Of a stretch of 64,000 nucleotides of DNA, positions 10,187-18,489 are shown piece after piece. Source of the stretch: Duganella lactea (lineage in GTDB: Bacteria; Pseudomonadota; Gammaproteobacteria; Burkholderiales; Burkholderiaceae_D); contig NZ_WWCP01000007.1 of the NCBI RefSeq assembly GCF_009857505.1, positions 62,001-126,000 of the forward strand, written 5' to 3'. Within the stretch, counting starts at the first letter, position 1. Each line of letters starts with the position of its first letter. The notes under the pieces were generated by a model that saw only the letters and a list, made by a program, of their open reading frames with translations, ran no database searches and was not told the DNA's origin. A program made the position numbers and the translations under genes.

Positions 10187-10563
10187 GCTTGCTCCTTGGT
10201 CGACGGCGGGAAGATGTTGTCCAGCAGTGGGCGCAGCATCATGCCCAGCCCCCAGGCGACCAGCAGCGCCGGCCACGTCTCGCCGAATCCCAGGCCCCAG
10301 ATGTGATTGAAGGAGACATACCACCAGCCGGCGAAGAAGATCTCCCACCAGCCTTCGGTGAAGTGGCGCGAGGTGGTGGGCGGGATGATTTTGGTGACGC
10401 CGCTGATCACCAGCAGCCATGGCCACCAGCGCCAGAAGTGCGCCGGATTCAGGTCTATGTCGAGAATATCGAGCTGCGCCAGCAGGATCACGGTGCCGGC
10501 GATAATCAGCGCCAGGCCCCAGACCAGCTGTTTGCGCCAGCGATATGCGGTGTGTACGTTCAT
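10183..10563 (-). CDS. LiaI/LiaF-type transmembrane protein (DUF5668-like)
   Basis: A 126-residue membrane protein and first gene of the operon that ends with the LytTR regulator. Three or four hydrophobic helices alternate with Trp-rich loops (FWRWWPWLLV, EGWWEIFFAGWW). The first half resembles the N-terminal module of the neighbouring LiaF-like protein, so the pair could be paralogues forming one complex. Its stop overlaps the next start. Upstream lies a 118-bp gap before the 52-residue ORF, without an obvious promoter. Confidence 0.8.
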   Translation of the reverse strand: MNVHTAYRWRKQLVWGLALIIAGTVILLAQLDILDIDLNPAHFWRWWPWLLVISGVTKIIPPTTSRHFTEGWWEIFFAGWWYVSFNHIWGLGFGETWPALLVAWGLGMMLRPLLDNIFPPSTKEQA

Positions 10564-10681
10564 CTCAGCTCCCCAGGTCGGTATGGATAGAACAATACCG
10601 GGGAACGGCTGGCGGGGAAACCGCTATTCGGCGAACAGCGGATATGGGCCGGTGAATGACGACGCTATCGGTCAGCGACGG

Positions 10682-10840
10682 TCAACCGCGGCCATTGCCG
10701 ACCTTTTGCTCAAAAGCCATCAGGCCCCAGCCGAGCTGACGGCGGATTTCCTCGGGCGTCGGCGGTGGTTTGACTTCGTGCGAACGGCGTTCCAGGTAAG
10801 CACGTACCAAGTACTTCGAAGGCTGATTCGTCTGCGTCAT
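10682..10840 (-). CDS. Small basic protein, 52 aa, unknown
   Basis: Found by reading the minus strand: the ATG at 10840 has a near-perfect GGAGGT Shine-Dalgarno six bases upstream and runs to a TGA at 10682. The product starts MTQTNQPSKYLVRAYLERRS and continues with a proline run (KPPPTPEEIRRQLGWGL). It has no signal peptide, no Cys and no membrane segment. I know no function. A 7-bp inverted repeat (GCCGATA/TATCGGC, 10878-10899) lies in its upstream region. The ribosome-binding site and coherent composition favour a real gene over chance. Confidence 0.65.
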   Translation of the reverse strand: MTQTNQPSKYLVRAYLERRSHEVKPPPTPEEIRRQLGWGLMAFEQKVGNGRG

Positions 10841-10991
10841 GATGACCTCCATGCGGCGGCAACATCGTTGATCTGGTGCCGATACTTGAGGCTATCGGCT
10901 TACCTGCTGCAGGGCGGAGATCGCCCGACACGCAAAGCCAGTGTAGCGCCGCATGGCCATCGCCTCTGTACGGACCCACACACTGCACCCA

Positions 10992-11873
10992 TCACAGTTT
11001 TTGCTGCAAAAAGTCCAGGAAGCAGCTGATTCGTTGCGCCAGTTGGGTGTTGCGGTAGTAGACCGCGTGAATTTGCTGGCGGTAGCCGGTGTAGTCGTCG
11101 GCCAGCAGCTTGACCAGGCGACCGGCCTCGATGTCGGTGCGCGTCATGAAATCGGCCAGGCAAACGATGCCCTGGCCGGCCAGCGCCAGTTGACGCAACG
11201 TCTCGCCGCTGGAGGCGGATATCGACGGCGTCACCGTCAGGCTGTTGCCGTTGGCGTGACGCAGCGGCCACTGGTTGCCCAGTTCATACTGCACAAAGCC
11301 GAGCAGGGTGTGCTGCGCCAGGTCTTCCGGCGTGCGCGGCGTGCCGTGCGCCGCCAGGTAGGCCGGGCTGGCCAGCACGTACAGCGGGCTGGCGGTGAGC
11401 GCGCGCGCATGCAGCGTCGAATCGTTCAGCGCGCCGATGCGGATGGCGATATCGGTGCGGTGCTCGATCAGGTCGGCGATCTGGTCATTGCTGCTGAGCT
11501 CCAGGCGGATTTCCGGGTACATGGCGCGGAACTCCGCCACATGCGGCACCACACAGTGCAGCATGAACGGCGAGGCGGCGTCCACACACAGGCGCCCGGC
11601 CGGCTTCTGGCGGCGGATACGGATGGTTTCTTCCGCCTCCTCCATCGCGCCGAGAATGGCGCGGGCTTTTTCGAGGAACAGCGTGCCCTCTTCGGTCAGT
11701 TCCATGCGGCGCGTGGTGCGCGTCAGCAGCGAGGTGGCGAGCTTGTCTTCCAAGCGCGACAGCGCGCGGCTGACGCCGGAGGTGGTCTGGCCCAGATGCA
11801 CCGAGGCGGCGCTCAGCGTGCCGCTGTCGATCACGGTGATAAAGGTCTTTAAATCGTCCGAATTGATGTCCAC
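10992..11873 (-). CDS. LysR family transcriptional regulator
   Basis: A 293-residue LysR-type regulator. The N-terminal winged helix-turn-helix (about 1-60: DLKTFITVIDSGTLSAASVHL then VSRALSRLE) is followed by a linker helix and a periplasmic-binding-protein-like effector domain (90-290). No ATG fits the family start; I chose the GTG at 11873 (reads VDINSDDLKTF), preceded by AAGGA/GGAA. It lies 13 bp downstream of the hemolysin III stop on the same strand, so it may be cotranscribed, unusual for LysR genes, which are generally divergent from targets. Target genes are unknown. Confidence 0.9.
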   Translation of the reverse strand: MDINSDDLKTFITVIDSGTLSAASVHLGQTTSGVSRALSRLEDKLATSLLTRTTRRMELTEEGTLFLEKARAILGAMEEAEETIRIRRQKPAGRLCVDAASPFMLHCVVPHVAEFRAMYPEIRLELSSNDQIADLIEHRTDIAIRIGALNDSTLHARALTASPLYVLASPAYLAAHGTPRTPEDLAQHTLLGFVQYELGNQWPLRHANGNSLTVTPSISASSGETLRQLALAGQGIVCLADFMTRTDIEAGRLVKLLADDYTGYRQQIHAVYYRNTQLAQRISCFLDFLQQKL

Positions 11874-11886
11874 GGGAGTTCCATCC

Positions 11887-12504
11887 TTACGCCACGTACA
11901 GCAGCACCGCGCCGAAATGGCAGGCGCTGCCGCCCAATACAAACAAGTGCCAGACGCCATGTCCATAGCGCCATTTGTGATCGGTGACGAAGAAGGCGAT
12001 GCCCACCGTATAAACCAGGCCACCGATCGCCAGCCACCAGAAACCGTTCCAGCCCAGCGCGTCGACCAGCGGACTGGCGCCGATCACGCCCACCCAGCCC
12101 ATCGCCACGTAGATCAGCAGCGACAGCACCCGCGCGCCCTTGGCGAACAGCAGTTCCTGCACAATACCGATCACCGCCAGCCCCCACACCACGCCGAACA
12201 GTGTCCAGCCCCACGGCCCGCGCAGGCTCACCAGCGTGAACGGCGTGTAGCTGCCGGCGATCAGCAGATAAATGGCGCAATAGTCCATCTGCCGCAGCAC
12301 GTCCTTGGCGCGCCCGCGCAGGCTGTGGTACAGCGTCGACGTCAGGTACAAGGCCAGCAAGGTGGCGGCGTAAATACTGAAGCTGACCACTTTCCAGACG
12401 TCGCCGCTGCGCGCGGCCAGCACGATCAGCAGCGTGCCGCCAATGGCGGCCAGCGCGGCGCCCACCGTGTGCGTGATGCTGTTGAAACGCTCTCCGTAAT
12501 ACAT
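11887..12504 (-). CDS. Hemolysin III family membrane protein (PAQR superfamily)
   Basis: A 205-residue integral membrane protein with seven hydrophobic helices and the conserved features of the family: MYYGERFNSITHTVGA at the start, STLYHS, the D-x-x-x-I-Y-L-L-I-A-G-S-Y-T-P block, and the terminal HLFVLGGSACHF with metal-binding His. The start at 12504 matches homologue starts; longer in-frame starts exist at 12558 (ATG) and 12621 (TTG). Biological role is unsettled for this family. The region before the start holds a long nested inverted repeat (12519-12603). Confidence 0.88.
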   Translation of the reverse strand: MYYGERFNSITHTVGAALAAIGGTLLIVLAARSGDVWKVVSFSIYAATLLALYLTSTLYHSLRGRAKDVLRQMDYCAIYLLIAGSYTPFTLVSLRGPWGWTLFGVVWGLAVIGIVQELLFAKGARVLSLLIYVAMGWVGVIGASPLVDALGWNGFWWLAIGGLVYTVGIAFFVTDHKWRYGHGVWHLFVLGGSACHFGAVLLYVA

Positions 12505-12518
12505 ACTCAAATCCAATG

Positions 12519-12603
12519 CAATGGTGGCTGCGGCTGGGATAGCGGCGGCCAACGGCATTGTATAGCGCTTGCGCCGCGCCCGCCGCTGCGCACGCCACCA
12601 TTG
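12519..12603 (-). promoter_or_regulatory. Nested inverted repeat in the leader of the hemolysin III gene
   Basis: A 10-bp arm CAATGGTGGC (12519-12528) pairs with GCCACCATTG (12594-12603). Inside it AGCGGCGG (12541-12548) pairs with CCGCCGCT (12580-12587). If translation starts at 12504 this sits in the 5' leader, 15 nt before the start codon, and could fold into a long two-stage stem. If the TTG at 12621 is used, it is coding sequence instead. No known riboswitch class is recognised. Confidence 0.45.
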
Positions 12604-12699
12604 CCAATTGGAAATTATCAAAAAATCTATCGTAACATACTGAGAATTTATTTAAAGCAATGTTACAAAATGATAGATCGGAATTTGAGATGGCGAGGG

Positions 12700-12729
12700 T
12701 TGACGCGATTGCGACATATGTCGCATAAT
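12700..12729 (+). promoter_or_regulatory. Promoter of the BlaI operon with palindromic operator in the spacer
   Basis: TTGACG (12700-12705) and CATAAT (12724-12729) are 18 bp apart. Between them lies the perfect 16-bp palindrome TGCGACATATGTCGCA (12710-12725), whose core GACA-TA-TGTC resembles the TACA-nn-TGTA BlaI/MecI operator. A repressor bound here would block RNA polymerase. It lies 33 bp upstream of the BlaI-family gene, so autoregulation is likely. Confidence 0.65.
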
Positions 12730-12757
12730 CATCCCATTAGTCGCATAGGAGCATGTC

Positions 12758-13138
12758 ATGTCGGTGTTGATTCCTTCGGTCAGTGAGCTGACTTTGTTAA
12801 AAGTGCTGTGGAAGCAGCAGCCACTGAGCGCGCGCGAGCTTCACGACGCCGCCGCCGAGGAACTGGGCTGGTCGTTCTCATCCACCCGCAAGACGCTGGA
12901 CCGGATGCTGGAAAAGCAGATGATCGGCCTGCAGGCGGTGCATGGCATCAATGTGTACACGGCGCGTCTGGAAAAGGTCGGCACGCTGGCGGCGTTCGCG
13001 CACGACTTTGGCCGCCGCGTGATGGAGATGGAAGCGCCGCTGCCGGTGGCCATGTTCACCGGCAGTAAGCTGGTTGATCAGCAGGAACTGACGCAGCTGG
13101 AGCAACTGCTCAACGACTGGCCGGCGGAAGAACAGTGA
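12758..13138 (+). CDS. BlaI/MecI/CopY family transcriptional repressor
   Basis: A 126-residue winged-helix repressor. Residues 1-75 hold the penicillinase-repressor fold (SELTLLKVLWKQQPLSARELHDAA, then FSSTRKTLDRMLEKQMI as recognition helix). The C-terminal helices would form the dimer and contain the region normally cleaved by a BlaR1-type protease. AGGAG precedes the ATG. The gene overlaps the downstream M56 gene by a base and sits behind a promoter carrying a palindromic operator, a typical blaI-blaR1 layout. The regulated genes are probably this operon rather than a beta-lactamase, since none is present. Confidence 0.9.
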   Translation: MSVLIPSVSELTLLKVLWKQQPLSARELHDAAAEELGWSFSSTRKTLDRMLEKQMIGLQAVHGINVYTARLEKVGTLAAFAHDFGRRVMEMEAPLPVAMFTGSKLVDQQELTQLEQLLNDWPAEEQ

Positions 13139-14736
13139 TGGCGCTGGCTTGGCTGCTGTCGACACAATGGCTGCTGGCATCCGTCGGCAGCGTGGCCGTG
13201 GGTGTGCTGGCGTGGCTGCTGCTGAACGGCGCCGCGCAGGCATGGCCGGCGCTGCGAATGCGGCGCAACGTGTGGCTGGCGGCGCAATGCACCGTAGCAG
13301 TCGCCGCCCTGCTGCCCTTCCTGCCGCGCAGTGTGCACGTCGCCCCGCCGATCACGCTGACGCCAGCGCTGTTGTCCACCAGCGCGCCAGCGCAAGCCGT
13401 GCCATTGGCCGCGTCGGAGGAAGAGACAACGTCGCCCGCCCGCGAGCTGCCGCTGGCCGCCGATTCCGTCGCCCCCGCGTCGGTTGCCGCCACGGCCACT
13501 GACACGTCAACGCTGCTTGGACGTGCATTGCCGCTGATCGCCGCGCTTTGGGCGCTGGTGTATGTCGCCGGCATGACTTGGGCGCTTGCCCGACTGCTGC
13601 GTGCCCGCAGTTTGTGGCGCAGAATGATGGCTGCCGCGGAGCGCGTGTCGCGGGCCGCGCTGCAAGTCCACATCGCCTTCACCGCCGAACAGCGCCGCCA
13701 GATCGCGCAACGCGGCCTGACCGTGATGCGCATCGACGCCGCCATCTCGCCGATGTTGATCGGCGTCCTGCGTCCGGTGCTGCTGTTACCCGCGCATCTG
13801 GATGGCCTGACCGCCGAACAGCAGAAAATGATCGTCGCCCACGAATTGCATCACTGGCGCGCCCGCGACCCGCTGTGCCTCGCCATCGCCGCCGCGCTGC
13901 GAACTGTTTTCTGGTTCAACCCCGCCACGCGCTGGATGGCCAAACAGATGGAATGGGCACTGGAGCTGCAATGCGACCAGCAGGTACTGAACGGCCGCCC
14001 GCAACAGCAGCGCAAGCAATACGCCGCCTCGCTGCTGCAGCAATGGACGGCGCCGATGGGCGTCGCCGCCTTCAATGGCGCCACCATCACCGCCCGCATC
14101 CGCCAGATGCAAAAAAACAGCCTGCCAGCACTCAGCGCGGCCGCCGTGTGGACGACCGCCGCCGCGCTGATGGCCGTGCTGGCGGCGGGCGCGCTGCTGC
14201 AACCGGCGCTGGCCATCGGCATCCCGGCAGCCACCGCGCAGGCAACGGCACAGGCCATGGCGCCAGCACCAGCACCGGCGGCCGAAGCCTGGCGCGCGCC
14301 ACTCGACGAGGTGCGCGTCACCAGCTTCTTTGGCGTCAGGCGCAGCGTGCCACGCACGCCGCACAAAGGCATCGACTTCCGCGCGGCCAAGGGCACGCCG
14401 GTCTATGCCACCGCCAGCGGCACGATCATCGCCGCCGGCCCGATCGCCGAGGGCGACGGCAAATACGGCAACGCCGTCATCATCGACCATGGCGCGCAAC
14501 ACTCGCTGTACGCGCACTTGGACAGCGTCAGCGTCCAACCCGGCCAGCGCGTGCAAGCGGGCCAGTTGATCGGCGCGGTCGGCGAAACCGGCCTCGCCAC
14601 CGGGCCCCACCTGCATCTGGAAGTCCGCCGGAACGGCCAGATCATCGATCCGGCCACCATGTTTACCGATCTGGATGCCCACGCCACCGCGCATGCGCTC
14701 AAGGTCCGGCGCCAGCAACTACCCTCGAAGGGATAA
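13138..14736 (+). CDS. M56 (BlaR1-type) membrane metalloprotease fused to M23 endopeptidase
   Basis: A 532-residue protein. Residues 1-60 and 120-150 are membrane helices. The cytoplasmic M56 protease has zinc motif HELHHW near residue 235 and the third ligand in ALELQCD near 280. A last membrane helix (about 340-365) leads outside to an Ala/Pro linker and an M23 domain (about 395-520) with ligands in HKGIDF and HLHLE. Classical BlaR1 has a penicillin-binding sensor there; here it is a peptidoglycan endopeptidase fold. So it may sense or cut the wall and inactivate the BlaI-type repressor. ATG 13138 (stop overlap TGATG) chosen; GTG at 13135 is the alternative. Confidence 0.88.
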   Translation: MALAWLLSTQWLLASVGSVAVGVLAWLLLNGAAQAWPALRMRRNVWLAAQCTVAVAALLPFLPRSVHVAPPITLTPALLSTSAPAQAVPLAASEEETTSPARELPLAADSVAPASVAATATDTSTLLGRALPLIAALWALVYVAGMTWALARLLRARSLWRRMMAAAERVSRAALQVHIAFTAEQRRQIAQRGLTVMRIDAAISPMLIGVLRPVLLLPAHLDGLTAEQQKMIVAHELHHWRARDPLCLAIAAALRTVFWFNPATRWMAKQMEWALELQCDQQVLNGRPQQQRKQYAASLLQQWTAPMGVAAFNGATITARIRQMQKNSLPALSAAAVWTTAAALMAVLAAGALLQPALAIGIPAATAQATAQAMAPAPAPAAEAWRAPLDEVRVTSFFGVRRSVPRTPHKGIDFRAAKGTPVYATASGTIIAAGPIAEGDGKYGNAVIIDHGAQHSLYAHLDSVSVQPGQRVQAGQLIGAVGETGLATGPHLHLEVRRNGQIIDPATMFTDLDAHATAHALKVRRQQLPSKG

Positions 14737-14739
14737 ACC

Positions 14740-16863
14740 ATGTCAGCACCACGCATCACCGGCAGCTTGCTGCTGGCGGTAACCGTCTGCGCCTACGCAT
14801 CGGAAACACCGGAACCGCAGCAGGTACAGATCAGCGCCACCCGCGAAGATCTGCGCCAGCGCGAGACCACCACCAACATCGTCATCAACCATGCGGACAT
14901 CGTGCGCCAGGGCGACCAGACGCTGGCCGATGTGCTCAAGCGGCTGCCCGGCGTCAGCATTCGCGGCACGCCCGGCCAGGGCGGCGGCATCCAGATGCGC
15001 GGCCTGGGCAACGGCTACACGCAAATCCTGCTCAACGGCGAAGCGGTCGCCGCCGGCTTCTCGCTCGACACCATCGCGCCGGAGACTATCGAGCGGATTG
15101 AAATCCTGCGCAGCGCCACGGCGGAATTGAGCAACCAGGCGGTGGCCGGGGCCATCAACATCATCCTGAAGAAAACGGCGACGCCCGGCCAGCGCTCGGT
15201 CAGCGCCAGCCTTGCGCGCCAGGGTAGCGCCAGCACGCCTTCGCTGAGCGCGCAAGTCTCGGACCAGGATGGTGCTTTTTCCTACAGCCTCACTGCCACG
15301 CTCACACGCAAGCAAAGCCGCAAACCCTTCACCGAGTGGCAGGAGCAGCGCGCGTCCGACGGCGGCATCACACTGCTGCGCCGCATGCCGCAAACCGAAT
15401 CCGGCCGCACCGACTCGCTGACACTGACGCCGCGCCTGAACTGGAAACTCGCAGGCGGCGACACCTTGAGCTGGCAAGGCTTCGTTTATCTGCGGCGCAT
15501 GGACAATCTGGCGGTGGCCGACGAAACGGCGCTGATCGGTGATCACAGCCAGTACCCGCGCAACGCGGCCAACTTCATTGCCAACTTCGTCATGCTGCGC
15601 AGCGACCTGAATTGGACGCACCGTCTGGACAACGGCGACAAGCTGGAGATGAAGCTCGGCGCCGGCACCAACCGCCGCAGCGGCGTCTTCGACTTTCACG
15701 GCATGGACACCGACGGCGCGCCGCTCGGCCGCCATCACGTCGACTCCGGACCGGTGGAAAATACCTACACCAGCACCGGCACCTATCGCCATCCGGTGGG
15801 CGAAGCGCACGCGATCGCGCTGGGCTGGGATGTGAGCCACGGCATGCGACGCGAGGACCGCGACGAAACGCTGTTCGACGCGGCCGGCCGGCAGACCAGC
15901 GCCAACAACGCCGACTATTCCGCGACCGTCAACCGCCTTGCGCTGTTTGCGCAGGATGAATGGCAGATCAGCAAACGCTATTCGCTGTATCTCGGGCTGC
16001 GTCACGAACGCCTTGAGACCATCAGCCGCGCGGTGGCGGTCAATGCGCCGGACAAGCTGGATAACAGTTCGGCGGTCTGGAGTCCGTCGCTGCAGTCGCG
16101 CTATGAACTGGAGAACAAGGATGTGGTGCGATTGGCCGTCAGCCGCACCTACAAGGCGCCGTTGCTGGTGCGGCTGGTGCCGCGCCGCTACACCAAGGAT
16201 AACAACAACAATCCGAACAACGCGGATGAACAAGGCAATCCGGCACTGCGGCCGGAGCTGGCCTGGGGGCTGGATGCGGCGTATGAACATTATCTCGGCG
16301 AAGGCGCGCTGCTCAGCGCCAGCGTCTATGCGCGGCGCATCCGCGATGTGACGCAATGGCGTCTGTTCGAGCAGGATGGCGTGTGGGTGACAGCGCCGTT
16401 CAACGACGGCACGGCCAGCTCGCATGGCGTGGAGCTGGAGGCCAAGCTGCGGCTGACGAAGGCGCTGGACTTTCGCGCCAACCTGGCGCGCAACTGGTCG
16501 CGCGTGGACAATGTGCCCGGGCCGGACAACCGGCTGGAATCGCAAACGCCGGCGACCGCCAACGTCGGCCTGGATTATCGCTGGTCGCAGCTGACGCTGG
16601 GCGGCAGCCTGAATTACCAGGCCGCTGAGCGCCAGCGGCAGTCCGCGCAGACGTTCAGCAGCACCAGCGCGAAGCGGGAGCTGGATCTGTACGCGCTGTG
16701 GAAGTGGCATGCGAAGACACAGTTGCGTGTCTCCGCCAGCAACCTGCTGCACCAGCAGACGACGGAGAACTACATCTATGCAGACGCCAACGGCAGCACG
16801 CGCACCATCCGCCTGACGCCGAGCTACGCAACGGTCCGCATCATGCTGGAGCATCAGCTGTAG
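14740..16863 (+). CDS. TonB-dependent outer-membrane receptor
   Basis: A 707-residue receptor, third gene of the BlaI operon (3-bp gap; AAGGGA before the ATG). A signal peptide (cleavage near YASET) is followed by a plug domain: VQISATREDLRQRETTTNIVI as a possible TonB-box-adjacent start, LKRLPGVSIRG, then RIEILRSATAELSNQAVAGAINIILKK. The barrel has typical alternating strands and ends RIMLEHQL, ending on Leu rather than the usual aromatic residue. Substrate is unknown. Its pairing with a wall-endopeptidase/repressor module suggests uptake of wall fragments or siderophore-like antibiotics, but this is speculation. Confidence 0.9.
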   Translation: MSAPRITGSLLLAVTVCAYASETPEPQQVQISATREDLRQRETTTNIVINHADIVRQGDQTLADVLKRLPGVSIRGTPGQGGGIQMRGLGNGYTQILLNGEAVAAGFSLDTIAPETIERIEILRSATAELSNQAVAGAINIILKKTATPGQRSVSASLARQGSASTPSLSAQVSDQDGAFSYSLTATLTRKQSRKPFTEWQEQRASDGGITLLRRMPQTESGRTDSLTLTPRLNWKLAGGDTLSWQGFVYLRRMDNLAVADETALIGDHSQYPRNAANFIANFVMLRSDLNWTHRLDNGDKLEMKLGAGTNRRSGVFDFHGMDTDGAPLGRHHVDSGPVENTYTSTGTYRHPVGEAHAIALGWDVSHGMRREDRDETLFDAAGRQTSANNADYSATVNRLALFAQDEWQISKRYSLYLGLRHERLETISRAVAVNAPDKLDNSSAVWSPSLQSRYELENKDVVRLAVSRTYKAPLLVRLVPRRYTKDNNNNPNNADEQGNPALRPELAWGLDAAYEHYLGEGALLSASVYARRIRDVTQWRLFEQDGVWVTAPFNDGTASSHGVELEAKLRLTKALDFRANLARNWSRVDNVPGPDNRLESQTPATANVGLDYRWSQLTLGGSLNYQAAERQRQSAQTFSSTSAKRELDLYALWKWHAKTQLRVSASNLLHQQTTENYIYADANGSTRTIRLTPSYATVRIMLEHQL

Positions 16864-16926
16864 CTAGTGAGGCGGAACGACGATCGAAGGTCGCGTCGAT
16901 CCAACTTCGTGATATGGTTGCGTTCT

Positions 16927-18033
16927 ATGACGCAAGATTCGTATAAACCATATAAACGTTGCATGGTGTTGGGCGGTGGCGGCTTCCGCTTCGGCATTTA
17001 TATCGGCATGTATGCCGCGCTGCGGCAGGCCGGCCAGGCGCCGGATGTGCTGCTGGCCAGCTGCGGCGGCGCCATTGCCGCGGCCATCATCCACAACCTG
17101 CCCGATCCCGACGCCCAGCGCAAATGGCTGTCTTCCGCTGAGATGTATCAGTTCTGGTGCAGCCTGCGCTCGACCCGGCGCGCGGCGCTGGTCGGCACCT
17201 TGCTGCGCGCGGCGCAACGCAAGCTGTCGCGCGCCAACGCGCCGGTGATCCCGGATCTGTTCAACGACTATCTGTTCGAGATTCCGCCCGCGCTGCCCTT
17301 CCCCGCCGCCAGCGACACGCCGGAGGTGGAGGTCGCCATCATCGGTGGCAAGCTGCTGTTCGGGCCTGAAGACGTGGGACAACGGCGCGGACAACGCAAG
17401 CTGTATGCGGAAACCATTTTCTGCAACGAAGCCGCCGCCAGCGCGCTGCGCGGCATGGATTCGCCGCTGGCCGACGAGCGCTGGGGCGAGCACGCCATCG
17501 CCCGCGAGATGCTGATCGACAGTAGGGCGACCGTCACCGAGGCCGCCCGCATCTCCATCGCCGACATGATCTACTTCCGCAGCGCGCGGTATCGCGGCGA
17601 TGAATACATCGGCGGCGTGCTCGATCTGTTTCCGGTGGAAATCGCCCGCAGGCTGGGGACGGAAGTGATCATGGAATTCAAGGAGGCCTTCGACCAGGTG
17701 TTCTCGATTCCGGCCTGGCGCGCGGTGCTCGGCGTGGACGGCAACGCGCGCCTGCGCTACGCCAATTCGCACCTGGCCGACATGCGCATCGATTCATCCG
17801 ATGTGTCGGTGGTGCTGGAAAAGCAGCAGTTGCAGCAAAGGCTGGACTGGCTGCACAACCGCATCGAGCTGCAAATGCCACCGAGCTACGATCTCTTCGC
17901 CCAGCACATGCGCGACCAGTGGCAATATGGTTACGAGCGCGCGCAAGAGGCGCTGACGCGGCCGCCGCGCCAGCAACCGCTGGTTCGGCGCGCCAACAAA
18001 TACAGCAAGCCGCTGAGCAGCATCGAACCTTAG
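16927..18033 (+). CDS. Patatin-like protein with Cys at the nucleophile position
   Basis: A 368-residue cytosolic protein of the patatin fold: oxyanion-hole loop LGGGGFRFG (about 15-23), then LLASCGGAIAAAI. By alignment to the usual GTSAG elbow the catalytic Ser is replaced by Cys46, and the catalytic DGG loop reads IGG (EYIGGVLDLFP). Either a Cys-dependent enzyme, a relocated dyad, or a pseudo-enzyme. The second patatin in this window (37455-38372) keeps both residues. The ATG at 16927 was chosen because the fold begins right after it; no good Shine-Dalgarno is visible. It is 63 bp downstream of the TonB receptor and may belong to that transcript. Confidence 0.8.
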   Translation: MTQDSYKPYKRCMVLGGGGFRFGIYIGMYAALRQAGQAPDVLLASCGGAIAAAIIHNLPDPDAQRKWLSSAEMYQFWCSLRSTRRAALVGTLLRAAQRKLSRANAPVIPDLFNDYLFEIPPALPFPAASDTPEVEVAIIGGKLLFGPEDVGQRRGQRKLYAETIFCNEAAASALRGMDSPLADERWGEHAIAREMLIDSRATVTEAARISIADMIYFRSARYRGDEYIGGVLDLFPVEIARRLGTEVIMEFKEAFDQVFSIPAWRAVLGVDGNARLRYANSHLADMRIDSSDVSVVLEKQQLQQRLDWLHNRIELQMPPSYDLFAQHMRDQWQYGYERAQEALTRPPRQQPLVRRANKYSKPLSSIEP

Positions 18034-18046
18034 CCGTGGCGGCGCT

Positions 18047-18376
18047 TCAGCGGCACAGCTGCTTCCACTGCGCCTCGAATTCATCCGGCGACACATCCTG
18101 CGCCAGCAACGTCAAATCGCGCGCGACCGAAATATAGCGCTGAAAACCGATGTACGCGCCAAACGCATCCTTGGCATTGACCTCGCCACATGGCGCGCCA
18201 CCCTTGCCAATAAATTGATTGCGGAACTGCGCCTGCGCGGGTTCAAGCACCTTTTCTCTCACATATTTTTCGCCTTGGCTGTTCAACAGCGCCATGTCCT
18301 CGCGCTGTCGCTGCTCGGCCGACTTGCCACAGGCAGCCAGCACCAGCATCAATGCCATCGTGATTAGCAATCTCAT
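18047..18376 (-). CDS. Small lipoprotein of unknown function
   Basis: A 109-residue protein with a lipoprotein signal (MRLLITMALMLVLAAC; lipobox LAAC, Cys16). The mature part is charged and helical, with two more Cys near residue 63 and at the penultimate position that might pair. I do not recognise a domain. It is convergent with the patatin-like gene and divergent from the asparaginase gene, so it stands alone. An AGAGAA stretch precedes the ATG. Confidence 0.7.
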   Translation of the reverse strand: MRLLITMALMLVLAACGKSAEQRQREDMALLNSQGEKYVREKVLEPAQAQFRNQFIGKGGAPCGEVNAKDAFGAYIGFQRYISVARDLTLLAQDVSPDEFEAQWKQLCR

Positions 18377-18489
18377 ATGTTTTCTCTTTTATTTACCACA
18401 TTCATGACTTAACGCAGCAACACCCCGCATTGTTGACACGCACGGGATTTGCTAATATCTCATGATTTACATTTAAATCAGGAGACCAA

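Noticed and set aside
11395..12786. 463-codon plus-strand frame covering the LysR and hemolysin III genes
   Set aside because: Opposite to two recognised genes, with disordered Gln/His/Arg-rich translation and no ribosome-binding site.
12758..14736. Beta-lactamase resistance locus
   Set aside because: BlaI and BlaR1-type proteins are present, but there is no beta-lactamase gene and no penicillin-binding domain in the M56 protein.
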